Shown here one piece after another: positions 1 to 6,022 of a stretch of 14,990 nucleotides of DNA. The stretch is taken from NCBI GenBank assembly GCA_009785545.1, contig WQWD01000024.1:1-14990 (forward strand), read 5' to 3'. The notes under the pieces were generated by a model, which saw only the letters and a program-made list of their open reading frames with translations, was not told the DNA's origin and searched no databases. How positions within the stretch are numbered: position 1 is the first letter of the stretch; the number at the start of each line of letters is the position of its first letter. Origin of the DNA: Treponema sp. Lineage in GTDB: Bacteria; Spirochaetota; Spirochaetia; Treponematales; Breznakiellaceae. A program made the position numbers and the translations under genes.

Positions 1-236
1 ATCTCCATACTTTTTTTTTATACTAATATTTTTTTTATTTTTATCTCCACGACCACCTGACGTCGCGGGCCGGGGGGGCGTATTAATCTTTGTCTGACAA
101 ACTGCTGTTTTCTAGCCATATGTAGAATTATACAATTTCATCGTAGAAATAGTCAAGCATAATTGCAAAGTACGCAAAAGTGACAGATACTCCTTTGGAA
201 TTTGACAAATAATTAAAAATAGTATACATTATCAAT
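1..236. other. Non-coding 5' region with poly-T tracts and a GC-rich island
   Basis: I see no gene here. Bases 11-42 are almost pure T with runs of 9, 8 and 5 T, bounded by a direct repeat of ATCTCCA at 1-7 and 43-49. A GC-rich island with a run of seven G follows at about 51-80, in sharp contrast to the A+T-rich surroundings. The rest is A+T-rich and ends in the promoter of the first gene. The origin of the GC island is unknown. Confidence 0.5.
202..230 (+). promoter_or_regulatory. Sigma-70-like promoter of the lipoprotein unit, abutting the ATG
   Basis: The -35 is TTGACA at 202-207 (perfect consensus). After a 17-bp A+T-rich spacer the -10 is TACATT at 225-230. Only six bases (ATCAAT) separate the -10 from the ATG at 237, so the expected transcription start falls on or next to the A of the start codon. 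No Shine-Dalgarno sequence can fit between them. A leaderless transcript is inferred. Confidence 0.75.
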
Positions 237-779
237 ATGGGAAATAAAAAGGAAAAATTAAGCTTTTTCTTGGTTATAATCGCAATTTTTCTCTATCTGG
301 CTTCTTGCCGATCCGTGCCGGAAACTGTAGATACCGTAATTATACGGACAGATATGAATTACGAGGAAAACTTTTTTGACCCCGCAACAATTAGCTATGA
401 GCACTTTGTCTCTACAAAAGAAGATGTGCAAGAATTTATCGAAATGTTGAATCAATTAATCCGAAACAGGGATTATGAGGCATGGAAGTCGCATTTATCG
501 CCGGGATATCTGGAGGCTATCACGTCAGAAGAAAATTTAAGGCGTCTATCAGGGCTTCCGGCAATGAGGATGCGGAGAATTGTATTAAGAACTTCGCAGG
601 ATTATTTCAATCATGTCGTTGTTCCTGCCCGTGCCAATCTTCGCTGCGATGATATAGAATTTATCGGCGAAAACAGGGTCAGAGCATTTACAATCAGAAC
701 AAATAGAGCCGGCGAAGAACATCGAGAAATTCTTTATAATCTTGAAAGAGTCGGTAATACATGGATAATAATTAATTGA
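237..779 (+). CDS. Lipoprotein, NTF2-like fold suspected
   Basis: The 180-residue product has a type II signal peptide. A basic N-terminus (KKEK) is followed by a hydrophobic stretch (residues 9-22) and a lipobox ending LASC, with the lipidated cysteine at residue 24. It should therefore be membrane-anchored on the periplasmic side or at the outer membrane. Residues about 58-180 look like a small alpha+beta domain: helices (DVQEFIEMLNQLIRNRDYEAW) lead into strands ending LYNLERVGNTWIIIN, the pattern of NTF2/SnoaL-like domains that often bind ligands or partners. The fold call is inference and no catalytic site is visible. The ATG at 237 is the only start that keeps the signal peptide; it has no Shine-Dalgarno sequence and sits six bases from a -10 box. 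It heads a unit with the HEAT-repeat gene (10-bp gap) and probably the P-loop gene. Confidence 0.85.
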   Translation: MGNKKEKLSFFLVIIAIFLYLASCRSVPETVDTVIIRTDMNYEENFFDPATISYEHFVSTKEDVQEFIEMLNQLIRNRDYEAWKSHLSPGYLEAITSEENLRRLSGLPAMRMRRIVLRTSQDYFNHVVVPARANLRCDDIEFIGENRVRAFTIRTNRAGEEHREILYNLERVGNTWIIIN

Positions 780-789
780 AGGAGAATAT

Positions 790-1494
790 ATGATTTCATT
801 TAAACGCTTTTTTATTATGGTAACAGCAGTCTTGTTTATTGCTTCAACAGTGTTCGCTCAAACTGGTCAAAGAAGAGAATTGACCGTTGAGGAATCCTAT
901 TTACAGGAAGCAATTGAGTTAATGATTATCAGGGAAACAGCAAGATCCAGAACCAGAGAACAAAAAATGATTTCACTGGAATTTATCAGAGAAGCTCTTG
1001 ATCGCGGGAATACACATGACGAAATACGTCAGACACTCGCGTTTCTTGCCGAAGAAAGCAGAAGGTCTATCGTCATAGAATCCGGAAGAATCGTAAACAA
1101 TTTTCCTGATGTAAGACGTCAGGCAGTCAGATTGCTGGGACAAGTCGGCACAGAAGAAGCGGCACAGTCTCTTCGTGAAGCTTTGTTGGTAGAAAATGAG
1201 CCTATGGTCATTCAGGAAGCGATAAGATCTCTTGGCATAATCGGAGAAAATGAAGATAACCAAACAGTTCTTCACATTGCTTGGGTTTTTGAACGTTTTG
1301 ATAATTTAAACCCGGATAACCTTATGGCACTTTCCATTATAGATGCGTTTGAAAATATCGCAAGAACAAATAATGGCTTGACAGCGCCGGAAGCGATCAG
1401 GACATTATTCAGAATCAGCGAAGGTTCATACATAACCCCGGTGAGAGAACGGGCAAGACAGCTTCTTGCTGATTTACGTTCATACGGCAACTAA
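790..1494 (+). CDS. Secreted HEAT-repeat protein
   Basis: This 234-residue protein has a type I signal peptide: basic SFKR, a hydrophobic core, and a probable cut after VFA (residue 23), giving a mature N-terminus QTGQ. The rest is helical. HEAT-like repeats are clearest at residues about 112-165, where RRQAVRLLGQVGTEEAAQSL is followed by a second AIRSLGIIG repeat. Two more degenerate helix pairs follow to the C-terminus. HEAT arrays are protein-binding scaffolds; no enzyme motif is visible. A strong Shine-Dalgarno sequence (AAGGAGA at 779-785) precedes the ATG at 790, and the gene lies 10 bp after the lipoprotein gene, so co-transcription is likely. Together they suggest a periplasmic complex in which the lipoprotein anchors and this protein scaffolds. 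The HEAT-like tail of the protein at 8032-9765 resembles it in style. Confidence 0.85.
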   Translation: MISFKRFFIMVTAVLFIASTVFAQTGQRRELTVEESYLQEAIELMIIRETARSRTREQKMISLEFIREALDRGNTHDEIRQTLAFLAEESRRSIVIESGRIVNNFPDVRRQAVRLLGQVGTEEAAQSLREALLVENEPMVIQEAIRSLGIIGENEDNQTVLHIAWVFERFDNLNPDNLMALSIIDAFENIARTNNGLTAPEAIRTLFRISEGSYITPVRERARQLLADLRSYGN

Positions 1495-1512
1495 CATTTG
1501 GTCAGATCAAAC

Positions 1513-1529
1513 AGGAGTAGTTTTTATTG
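1513..1529 (+). promoter_or_regulatory. Ribosome binding site that fixes a TTG start
   Basis: AGGAG at 1513-1517 lies nine bases upstream of TTG at 1527-1529. The TTG puts the P-loop of the protein at residues 17-24. There is no ATG at this end of the open frame, so the Shine-Dalgarno sequence decides the start. Confidence 0.7.
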
Positions 1530-2384
1530 GGTTTCCTGTTTGATTTTAAACGAAAAAAAATATTTGCTCTTGTTGGGGAAAGCGGTACAGGTAAAAGCTT
1601 TAGATCTAAGCTTGTTGCTCAAAGATACAATATTGACTTTATCATAGATGATGGTCTTTTGATCAGAAACCACCGTATTCTTGCCGGTCAATCAGCTAAA
1701 AAAGAAAACTCATTTCTTGCCGCAGTCAAAATCGCTCTGTTTGATAAAAAACCTCACAGAGACGAAGTTGCACGCAGATTGCAAAATGAACATTACAAAC
1801 GAGTTCTGATATTAGGGACTTCGGAAAAAATGGTTAAAAAAATCGCTGTCCGCCTTCAGCTTCCCCTTCCTTCAAAAATGATTAAAATCGAAGATATTAC
1901 AACACAGGAAGATATAGAAAAAGCGGTAAGATCAAGACGTATCGAAGGTAAACACGTAATTCCTGTTCCGTCTATCGAAGTAAAAAAAAGCTACTCAAAC
2001 ATTTTTTTAAACACGATAGAAATATTCAGGCGCAGAAACACGTCTGCTACCATTCCGACTCTCACAATCCCTACTCTGCATGAAAAATCAATTGTAAGAC
2101 CAGAGTATTCAAAACGTGAAAGAGTGATCATTTCCGATTTGGCGTTAAACCTTTTAGTAATTAACTGTGCCGAGGAATTCAACAAAGATATAAAAATTAA
2201 AAAAATCCTTGTTAAGATCACCGAAATGGGCTATCGTTTGGTAATCACAATCGATGTACCTTACGGCATTCAGCTTGGCGGTAACATTCAGGAAATGCAA
2301 AAATACATTATCGAGGACATCGAAAAATACACAGGGATTTTAATCGAAGAGGTTAACATAATTATCGATAAAACTGCGGACTAA
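1527..2384 (+). CDS. P-loop NTPase with Asp23/Gls24-like C-terminal domain (unrecognised family)
   Basis: I do not recognise this 285-residue protein as a named family. The N-terminus carries a textbook Walker A, GESGTGKS, at residues 17-24, preceded by a beta strand (KIFALV). Acidic IIDDG follows at about residues 38-42, and VLILGTSEKM near 92-101 looks like another core strand, so this is a small kinase-like or AAA-like NTPase lacking an obvious Walker B DExx. A linker with a TIPTLTIPTL repeat leads to residues about 198-285. That part reads like the Asp23/Gls24 (DUF322) domain: an opening VIISDLALNLL, a strand pair around RLVITIDVPYG, then helix EMQKYIIEDIEKYTG and terminal strand VNIIID. 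No signal peptide is present, so it is cytoplasmic, unlike its two exported neighbours. It starts 32 bases after the HEAT gene and ends inside a palindromic element that supplies its TAA. The domain assignment is by eye. Confidence 0.75.
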   Translation: MGFLFDFKRKKIFALVGESGTGKSFRSKLVAQRYNIDFIIDDGLLIRNHRILAGQSAKKENSFLAAVKIALFDKKPHRDEVARRLQNEHYKRVLILGTSEKMVKKIAVRLQLPLPSKMIKIEDITTQEDIEKAVRSRRIEGKHVIPVPSIEVKKSYSNIFLNTIEIFRRRNTSATIPTLTIPTLHEKSIVRPEYSKRERVIISDLALNLLVINCAEEFNKDIKIKKILVKITEMGYRLVITIDVPYGIQLGGNIQEMQKYIIEDIEKYTGILIEEVNIIIDKTAD

Positions 2385-2387
2385 TTA

Positions 2388-2423
2388 GTGTCTGTCCATA
2401 AAGTGGTTCTTTATGGACGACAC
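2388..2423 (+). terminator. Strong hairpin after the P-loop gene, candidate terminator
   Basis: GTGTCTGTCCATAAAG (2388-2403) pairs with CTTTATGGACGACAC (2409-2423) as 15 bp with one bulged T and a TGGTT loop. A T-rich stretch (TTTGTATTTTCT) follows rather than a clean T run. The hairpin begins three bases after the TAA stop. It may end transcription of the + strand unit, but it is also the left end of the element-like repeat. Confidence 0.5.
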
Positions 2424-2426
2424 TTT

Positions 2427-2467
2427 GTATTTTCTCACCTTTTTTTGCAAAAAGGCTATGAAAATAC
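2427..2467. repeat. Second nested hairpin of the intergenic repeat
   Basis: GTATTTTC at 2427-2434 pairs with GAAAATAC at 2460-2467. Inside it CCTTTTT (2438-2444) pairs with AAAAAGG (2449-2455) around TTGC. On the - strand the inner hairpin is preceded by a run of A and followed by T, so it could contribute to ending pcnB transcription. Confidence 0.45.
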
Positions 2468-2480
2468 TGCTTTTAAGGTT

Positions 2481-2514
2481 GTCTGTCTAAAATGCCCTGC
2501 ATTTATAGACAGAC
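2481..2514. repeat. Third hairpin, overlapping a 24-bp perfect palindrome
   Basis: GTCTGTCTAAAATG (2481-2494) pairs with CATTTATAGACAGAC (2500-2514) with one bulge. The right arm is shared with the perfect palindrome at 2508-2531 (half-site GACAGACTCTAA). The two structures are therefore mutually exclusive in a folded single strand. Confidence 0.45.
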
Positions 2515-2515
2515 T

Positions 2516-3658
2516 CTAATTAGAGTCTGTCGTGGTATTCATGGCTTCTTTACTTGACTTCTTGCGCCTTTTACGTTTGCGTTTTGGTTTAGCCAAGCCA
2601 TTCTCAACCTCAGCAGGTATGGGCAGGGTTTTCTTAATTGTTATGCCTCGGCTTGAAAGAAACTTTTTCACCGCAGTTTCCAATTCAAAACGAGGGGGAT
2701 TCATCGGAAGAATAAAATTTCTGGCAAGCTTATAAATGTCTTTGAAGTGTTCTACCTGCACCGATTTCCAATCTGTAACGCTGTCAAGATAATCATAAAA
2801 AAGAGCGCCAAGCGCCTGACCACGCCGATTTTCACAAACCGCAAGAGCGGTTAAGCTTTGCATATAATTTTTTTTGAACTTAGCGTCTTTTCGCATAAGA
2901 AAAGACGCACCCGGTTGAAGGAAAACATACAATCCCATTTTATCCAATAGCTCAACTATGGAAGCTGCTTTTTCGGAATGTATGATCTTAAATATTTCTT
3001 CGGTAAGCCGTGAAGGTGAAACCCCAGCTAGCAGGCTCGATTGTCCGGCAATTTTCATTCTAAGATTTAATGGCAGTGAAAAATCTGTTTTTGCCGCATA
3101 TTTTACCGCCCGAATCATTCTTACAGGATCGTCTGTAAATATTTCAGACATAGCGATAATCGGCTTTATAACTTTTCTTTTTATATCGTTCATCCCGCCG
3201 ATATAATCAACTACAATTTGCTGCTCGGGATCGTAAAATAGTGCGTTTAACGTAAAATCACGGCGTTTAACATCTTCTTCGATTTCGCCGAAAGTATTAC
3301 TGGTGCTTCCATCCTTCATTGAGCGGAAAGTAGAAACTTCAAAAATTCGCTGGCCAAAATAAACATGAACAAGGCGAAACCTCCGTCCTATAATTCTGGA
3401 ATTACGAAATATTTTTTTGATCCGAACAGGGCTTGCCGCACTGACAATGTCAAAGTCTTTTGGTTTTTTTCCAAGAATTAAATCACGTACAGCACCGCCT
3501 ACTATGTAAGTATCGTAACCGGCTTTTTTTAATTTCTTAATAATACCGATAGCTTCGCTGTCAATATCGGCAAAATTTATGCCGTGCTCATTTGACGTGT
3601 AAATTACAGCTTTTTTTTCAAGTTTGCCGCCTTTTGCGACTGAATATCTATATCTCAT
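2516..3658 (-). CDS. Poly(A) polymerase PcnB (polynucleotide adenylyltransferase)
   Basis: This class II nucleotidyltransferase adds 3' A tails to RNA, which normally promotes decay. The 380 residues show the family signatures in order: YIVGGAVRDLILG at 51-63, the metal-binding DFD with Asp68 and Asp70, GRRFRLVHV at 91-99, third carboxylate Glu107 in FEVSTFR, RRDFTLNALFYD at 132-143, then DYIGG and TDDPVRMIRAVKYAAK of the RNA-binding head. The GRRFRLVHV block favours poly(A) polymerase over CCA-adding tRNA nucleotidyltransferase. A very basic tail (KPKRKRKRRKKSSK) is usual for PcnB. The ATG at 3658 has no clear Shine-Dalgarno sequence. It lies 17 bases after the hydrolase stop, so the gene is probably transcribed from the hydrolase promoter. 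Its last codons and TAG stop lie in the palindromic element, which may have replaced the native C-terminus. Confidence 0.92.
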   Translation of the reverse strand: MRYRYSVAKGGKLEKKAVIYTSNEHGINFADIDSEAIGIIKKLKKAGYDTYIVGGAVRDLILGKKPKDFDIVSAASPVRIKKIFRNSRIIGRRFRLVHVYFGQRIFEVSTFRSMKDGSTSNTFGEIEEDVKRRDFTLNALFYDPEQQIVVDYIGGMNDIKRKVIKPIIAMSEIFTDDPVRMIRAVKYAAKTDFSLPLNLRMKIAGQSSLLAGVSPSRLTEEIFKIIHSEKAASIVELLDKMGLYVFLQPGASFLMRKDAKFKKNYMQSLTALAVCENRRGQALGALFYDYLDSVTDWKSVQVEHFKDIYKLARNFILPMNPPRFELETAVKKFLSSRGITIKKTLPIPAEVENGLAKPKRKRKRRKKSSKEAMNTTTDSN

Positions 3659-3675
3659 TTAAATTTCTTGCTGTT

Positions 3676-4653
3676 TTAACAGCACACTTTATTTATCCAC
3701 GCAATTAAGTTATCAATTACTTCATCACGATTGGTTTCATTTAAGGGTTCATGCCTGGCTCCGGGATACAATACAAACTCACAATTATCTATTCCAAGCA
3801 TTCGATATTCGTTAACAAGATTTGTCGGGGTTTTACCCATACCACCCACAGGATCGGCGCTTCCGGAAAAAACATAAATCGGTAAAGAACGATCTATCCT
3901 TGCCATCGCTTCAGGGCGGTGGATGTTGTAAAGTATTTTTGTTAAATCTCTGTAAAAACCTGTAGAACAGAGAAAGCCGCAAAGCGGATCCGCAATATAT
4001 TTATCGACTTCCTTTTCGTCACGGTTAAGCCAGTCAACAGCCGTGCGATTTGGCTTGAACGCTTTGTTATAAGAACCATCACCCAACGATCTGGCAAAGC
4101 GAGAACCATTACGCTGCCCTTTAAGAGCTGCCAAAAGTGACATAATCGGAACTCCGGCTTTTACCATAAAATCGCCGGGGCCTTTGGTTCCAGAAAGAAT
4201 ACAGCCATTAATTTTTGAGCCATTAGAACTGCCGTGATTTGAATACTCTATATAATTCTGAGCAATGAAAGATCCCCAAGAATGACCAAGCAGAAAAAGC
4301 GGCGTTTTTACGGTTTTTCGGATTTCTTCGTTGATGGCATGAATATCGGCAGTAACACGAACAAACCCGTTACCATCGCCTGTGTGCCCTAAAAGCCCTC
4401 CCCTCTCCGGTTTATTCACGGTAAGGTCGGCAGTTTTCCCGTGTCCGCGTTGATCCGCCGCCCATACCTCAATTCCAAAAGCGGTGAGCTTTTCGGCAAG
4501 ATGACGGTATCGCAAAGCGTGTTCCGCCATACCATGAATAATGTGAACAACCGCTCTTGCAGCTTGTGCCACAGTGCCATCAACAGGCGACCAGCGATAA
4601 AGATAGAGTTTGGTCCCATCGTGAGTTTCAAAATAGGATTCATTCTGAACCAT
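3676..4653 (-). CDS. Alpha/beta hydrolase, monoacylglycerol lipase/lysophospholipase-like
   Basis: The 325-residue cytoplasmic serine hydrolase belongs to the Hydrolase_4 (PldB/monoglyceride lipase-like) group. The oxyanion region HGMAEH is at 40-45, followed by ADQRGHGKT at 66-74. The nucleophile elbow is GHSWGS with Ser125, the acid is Asp267 in SGSADPVGG, and the base is His301 in PGARHEPLNE. All three catalytic residues are present and the length is typical. It probably cleaves acyl esters such as monoacylglycerol or lysophospholipid; the substrate cannot be read from the sequence. It has no signal peptide. The ATG at 4653 has no Shine-Dalgarno sequence but lies six bases from a -10 box, predicting a leaderless message. 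pcnB follows 17 bases later on the same strand, and the RlmD-like gene ends 78 bases upstream. Confidence 0.88.
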   Translation of the reverse strand: MVQNESYFETHDGTKLYLYRWSPVDGTVAQAARAVVHIIHGMAEHALRYRHLAEKLTAFGIEVWAADQRGHGKTADLTVNKPERGGLLGHTGDGNGFVRVTADIHAINEEIRKTVKTPLFLLGHSWGSFIAQNYIEYSNHGSSNGSKINGCILSGTKGPGDFMVKAGVPIMSLLAALKGQRNGSRFARSLGDGSYNKAFKPNRTAVDWLNRDEKEVDKYIADPLCGFLCSTGFYRDLTKILYNIHRPEAMARIDRSLPIYVFSGSADPVGGMGKTPTNLVNEYRMLGIDNCEFVLYPGARHEPLNETNRDEVIDNLIAWINKVCC

Positions 4654-4659
4654 ATTGAT

Positions 4660-4688
4660 ATTGTAGCGGATTTATCGACTTGTGGCAA
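4660..4688 (-). promoter_or_regulatory. Promoter of the hydrolase-pcnB unit, abutting the ATG
   Basis: Read on the - strand, the -35 is TTGCCA (4688-4683), the spacer is 17 bp, the -10 is TACAAT (4665-4660), and six bases (ATCAAT) precede the ATG at 4653. Eighteen of the 19 bases running from the -10 into the second codon match the start of the lipoprotein gene closely: TACAATATCAATATGG here, TACATTATCAATATGG there. A leaderless transcript is inferred. Confidence 0.75.
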
Positions 4689-4731
4689 TGATACAAATCA
4701 TGATATAAACCAGCTTCTGAGCAGCCCTATT

Positions 4732-5901
4732 CTACCTTTTAAAAACCGCCAAGCTTTCAACATGAGCCGTCTGCGGGTAAAAATCAAAAAACATAAGCTC
4801 TTTTAGTTCATAACCGCCTTTAACAAGGATTTTTGCGTCTCGGGCTAAGGAGGCGGCGTCACAGGAAACGTAGGCTAACAAGGGAATATCGCCAAGCGCT
4901 AAAGCATTCACCAACTTAGGCGATAACCCCGCTCTTGGCGGATCAACTACAGCAAAGCCAATGCCGCCCCCGCCGCCGCTCTGCGGTGTCTGCCGCAGGA
5001 AAGTATTCTGCCATTCCGTGTCTCTTAACGCAAAAAACTCAACTTCAAAACTTCTCAGATTTTCCCGGGCAAGGCTGACGGCGGCTTTATTTTCCTCCGC
5101 AAGAATAATGCTTGGAAACAAATCTCCCAAAAAAGAAGCAAACGTACCAATACCGCAGTATAAATCCGCCATCGGCAGGCTGCGATCCGCAACTTCGGCA
5201 ATTTTACGCAATTCAAAAATAAGTTTTTCCAGCATGACAACATTACTTTGGAAAAACAATCCTGCATCAAGTTTTATTTCTTTATCAAAAAGTTTTATTT
5301 TACCTTTCTGCCAGCCGCCTTCACTTAACAAAACATCATCTTTGGAAAAAACGTTAAAACGATCTTTGCCGGGAGGGAGGCAAATAGACTTAAAAGCATT
5401 TCTGATACCCGGCACTGCCACAGGACAATCTGAAACAGCGATTATATCTTTTCCGCTGCGGCTTTTCAAACCAAAACGAGCACTATCACTTTTTGCTTTT
5501 TCCCGTAAACAGTGAAACTGCATTCTGTTACGGTATTCCCAAGTCGGTGAAGGAAAAACTTTAAAAGGAGGCGTAACAATTCCGCCAATCCGTAAAAATG
5601 TTTCTTTTAAAATGTTTTCTTTGATTTGAATCTGCGCATTATAATCGATATGCGCTAAATTGCACCCTCCGCATTTGCCGTAAAAAGCGCAAATGCTCTC
5701 TACCCGAACGGGGGAAGGTTCAATAATTTCCAGCAGCTCTGCTATTGACCAAGTGTTGTGTTCTTCGATAACCCGGCAAAGAACAGTTTCATTTGGAGCA
5801 CCACCCGGAACGAAGAAGGTTTTTCCTTCAAGCCGTCCAAAGGCATCTCCCGCAGATGTGATGTTTTCAAGGTACAGTTTACAGATGTCGCCAATTGCCA
5901 T
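4732..5901 (-). CDS. 23S rRNA (uracil-5-)-methyltransferase, RlmD/RumA-like
   Basis: The enzyme transfers methyl from SAM to C5 of a uridine in 23S rRNA. Its 389 residues contain an N-terminal TRAM domain (about 1-60) and an iron-sulfur cluster set Cys71, Cys77, Cys80 (CGGC) and Cys159. The SAM-binding motif is DLYCGIGTF (246-254), followed by DPPRAGLS (320-327), the catalytic Cys347 in YVSCD, and the HVES general-base motif with Glu382. The cluster cysteines fit RlmD or the related RlmCD group rather than TrmA. Position specificity (U1939, U747 or both) cannot be told here. An SGGGGG insertion just before the DPPRAG motif is unusual. The ATG at 5901 has no Shine-Dalgarno sequence but sits six bases from a TACAAT box, so a leaderless message is likely. 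The gene is separated from the acyl-CoA synthetase by a hairpin and from the hydrolase by 78 bases. Confidence 0.9.
   Translation of the reverse strand: MAIGDICKLYLENITSAGDAFGRLEGKTFFVPGGAPNETVLCRVIEEHNTWSIAELLEIIEPSPVRVESICAFYGKCGGCNLAHIDYNAQIQIKENILKETFLRIGGIVTPPFKVFPSPTWEYRNRMQFHCLREKAKSDSARFGLKSRSGKDIIAVSDCPVAVPGIRNAFKSICLPPGKDRFNVFSKDDVLLSEGGWQKGKIKLFDKEIKLDAGLFFQSNVVMLEKLIFELRKIAEVADRSLPMADLYCGIGTFASFLGDLFPSIILAEENKAAVSLARENLRSFEVEFFALRDTEWQNTFLRQTPQSGGGGGIGFAVVDPPRAGLSPKLVNALALGDIPLLAYVSCDAASLARDAKILVKGGYELKELMFFDFYPQTAHVESLAVFKR
4957..4998. repeat. GC-rich low-complexity insertion in the methyltransferase gene
   Basis: A run of GCC/CCG triplets encodes SGGGGGIG just before the DPPRAG motif. 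Beside it, CTGCGG (4981-4986) and CCGCAG (4993-4998) form a perfect inverted repeat with a six-base loop. The composition is well above that of the surrounding gene and the frame is kept. Confidence 0.45.
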
Positions 5902-5907
5902 GTTTGT

Positions 5908-5936
5908 ATTGTATCAGTAAATGCCGGCAGTCTCAA
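5908..5936 (-). promoter_or_regulatory. Promoter of the RlmD-like gene, abutting the ATG
   Basis: On the - strand, the -35 is TTGAGA (5936-5931), the spacer is 17 bp and the -10 is TACAAT (5913-5908). Six bases (ACAAAC) then lead to the ATG at 5901. The geometry is identical to that at 202-237 and 4653-4688. Confidence 0.75.
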
Positions 5937-5967
5937 TCTTTGTGAAAGACACTGTACAGGCATATAA

Positions 5968-6004
5968 CATTAGCAGGCGGTTTTTCGCAGTCCGCCTGCC
6001 AATG
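5968..6004 (-). terminator. Hairpin after the acyl-CoA synthetase gene, candidate terminator
   Basis: GCAGGCGG (5973-5980) pairs perfectly with CCGCCTGC (5992-5999). An A-C mismatch follows, then four more pairs (CATT with AATG) extend the stem. It lies about 20 bases past the TAG stop of the acyl-CoA synthetase on the - strand. The sequence after it (TTATATGCC) is only weakly T-rich, so it could be a terminator or an mRNA 3' stabilising stem. Confidence 0.5.
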
Positions 6005-6022
6005 ATTGCGCCTAACGCCTAA

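Larger units (their letters stand above)
2381..2531. repeat. Stacked inverted repeats with element-like ends between convergent genes
   Basis: A 16-base near-identical direct repeat, CTAATTAG-T/A-GTCTGTC (15 of 16 match), brackets the interval at 2381-2396 and 2516-2531. The inner ends are also inverted: GTGTCTGTC at 2388-2396 against GACAGACTC at 2508-2516 (8 of 9). A perfect 24-bp palindrome occupies 2508-2531. Inside are three hairpins: 2388-2423, 2427-2467 and 2481-2514. TA dinucleotides flank the inverted ends (2386-2387 and 2517-2518), so a Tc1/mariner- or IS630-type miniature element is plausible, though its exact limits are ambiguous. Both flanking genes end inside it. Confidence 0.55.

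Noticed and set aside
3669..3684. Short palindrome TGCTGTT-TT-AACAGCA between hydrolase and pcnB
   Set aside because: The centre of two bases is too short for a hairpin loop without opening pairs, there is no T run, and the two genes look co-transcribed.
4961..5515. 184-residue open frame on the + strand
   Set aside because: It lies wholly inside the RlmD-like gene on the other strand, whose catalytic motifs are intact; composition-driven shadow.
6008..6022. Tandem CGCCTAA CGCCTAA after the acyl-CoA synthetase stop
   Set aside because: Only two copies of seven bases, with no link to any visible function.
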